From assembly GCA_024734555.1 (NCBI GenBank), contig JANPWX010000030.1:2032500-2096499 (forward strand): a stretch of DNA of 64,000 nt, in the 5' to 3' direction. The position numbers and the translations under genes were made by a program. Below the pieces are notes generated by a model that saw only the letters and a program-made list of their open reading frames with translations, did no database searches and was not told the DNA's origin. This document shows, in pieces, positions 63,740-64,000 of the stretch (positions within the stretch are counted from its first letter, which is position 1; every line of letters begins with the position of its first letter). Origin of the DNA: Trochalopteron elliotii. Lineage: Eukaryota > Chordata > Aves > Passeriformes > Leiothrichidae.

Positions 63740-64000
63740 TGTACGGGCCACACGTATTGTGTGCGCGTGAGGGGGGAAATGAAGTTGTTACATTTCACTA
63801 AACAAGCGCTGATTCTGATGGCTCTGGGGATTGGGCTCGGTTTTGGGGGGTGGGGACGCTCTGAAATCAACAGAAGCCGAATGCCGCCCGCAGAAGGGCT
63901 CCGCAGCTGCCCGAGGGGCCGGGGGCTGGAGGCGCAGCTGCGCCGGGCAAGGGCTTCTCCTTCCACATCCCGCCCGCCCCCGCCGCAGTGCTGGAATCGC
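63740..64000 (-). promoter_or_regulatory. Edge of a GC-rich CpG-island-like region
   Basis: GC and CpG density rise sharply from about 63,740, with a GC-box run CCCGCCCGCCCCCGCC at about 63969-63984 that reads GGCGGGGGCGGGCGGG on the minus strand. It is the only CpG-dense stretch upstream of HIVEP2 here and is in the right place for a HIVEP2 promoter or first non-coding exon. The island continues past the window end, so neither a TSS nor an exon can be placed. Confidence 0.45.

Overview
This is a vertebrate nuclear window, almost certainly from a bird. It holds most of one large gene, HIVEP2 (Schnurri-2, MBP-2), on the minus strand. Bird origin is suggested by CR1 LINE fragments with the typical avian 3' end (30586-30692, 52784-53045, remnant near 49960-50050). 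Two LTR sequences (about 6750-7951 and 25490-26150) resemble endogenous retrovirus LTRs that I recall from songbird genomes. A passerine is therefore the best guess, but that rests on memory of repeat families and not on a search.

Layout, left to right. 1-14,225 is intergenic sequence downstream of HIVEP2, with one solo LTR and no gene I can support. 14,340-15,000 holds a GT/CA-rich purine-pyrimidine tract and a GC-richer block. 15,090-15,950 is the AT-rich HIVEP2 3' UTR. The six coding exons follow, read from high to low coordinates: 33,994-39,234 (in a 5.6 kb exon), 33,086-33,240, 27,802-27,977, 24,526-24,627, 23,065-23,975 and 15,951-16,769. All introns are GT-AG and all phases join. The assembled CDS is 7,404 nt, encoding 2,467 residues (the human protein, from memory, has 2,446). 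The large exon continues as 5' UTR to 39,616, and a probable 45-nt non-coding exon lies at 40,869-40,913. From 40,914 to about 63,700 I see only intron. The last 250-300 bases become CpG- and GC-rich, which suggests the edge of a CpG island or promoter.

HIVEP2 has two widely separated C2H2 zinc-finger pairs. The first (residues 189-241) lies in the giant exon. The second (1817-1869) is split over two exons, with an intron inside the last finger. An acidic stretch and an array of Ser-Pro-Arg/Lys repeats follow. The leader is rich in upstream AUGs, including a small upstream ORF that would be created by splicing.

I found no operon, CRISPR array, RNA gene or clearly new system. The observations most worth checking are the upstream-ORF-rich leader, the open in-frame N-terminal extension, the LTR inside the zinc-finger-splitting intron, and a perfect CRE octamer in the long 5' intron.
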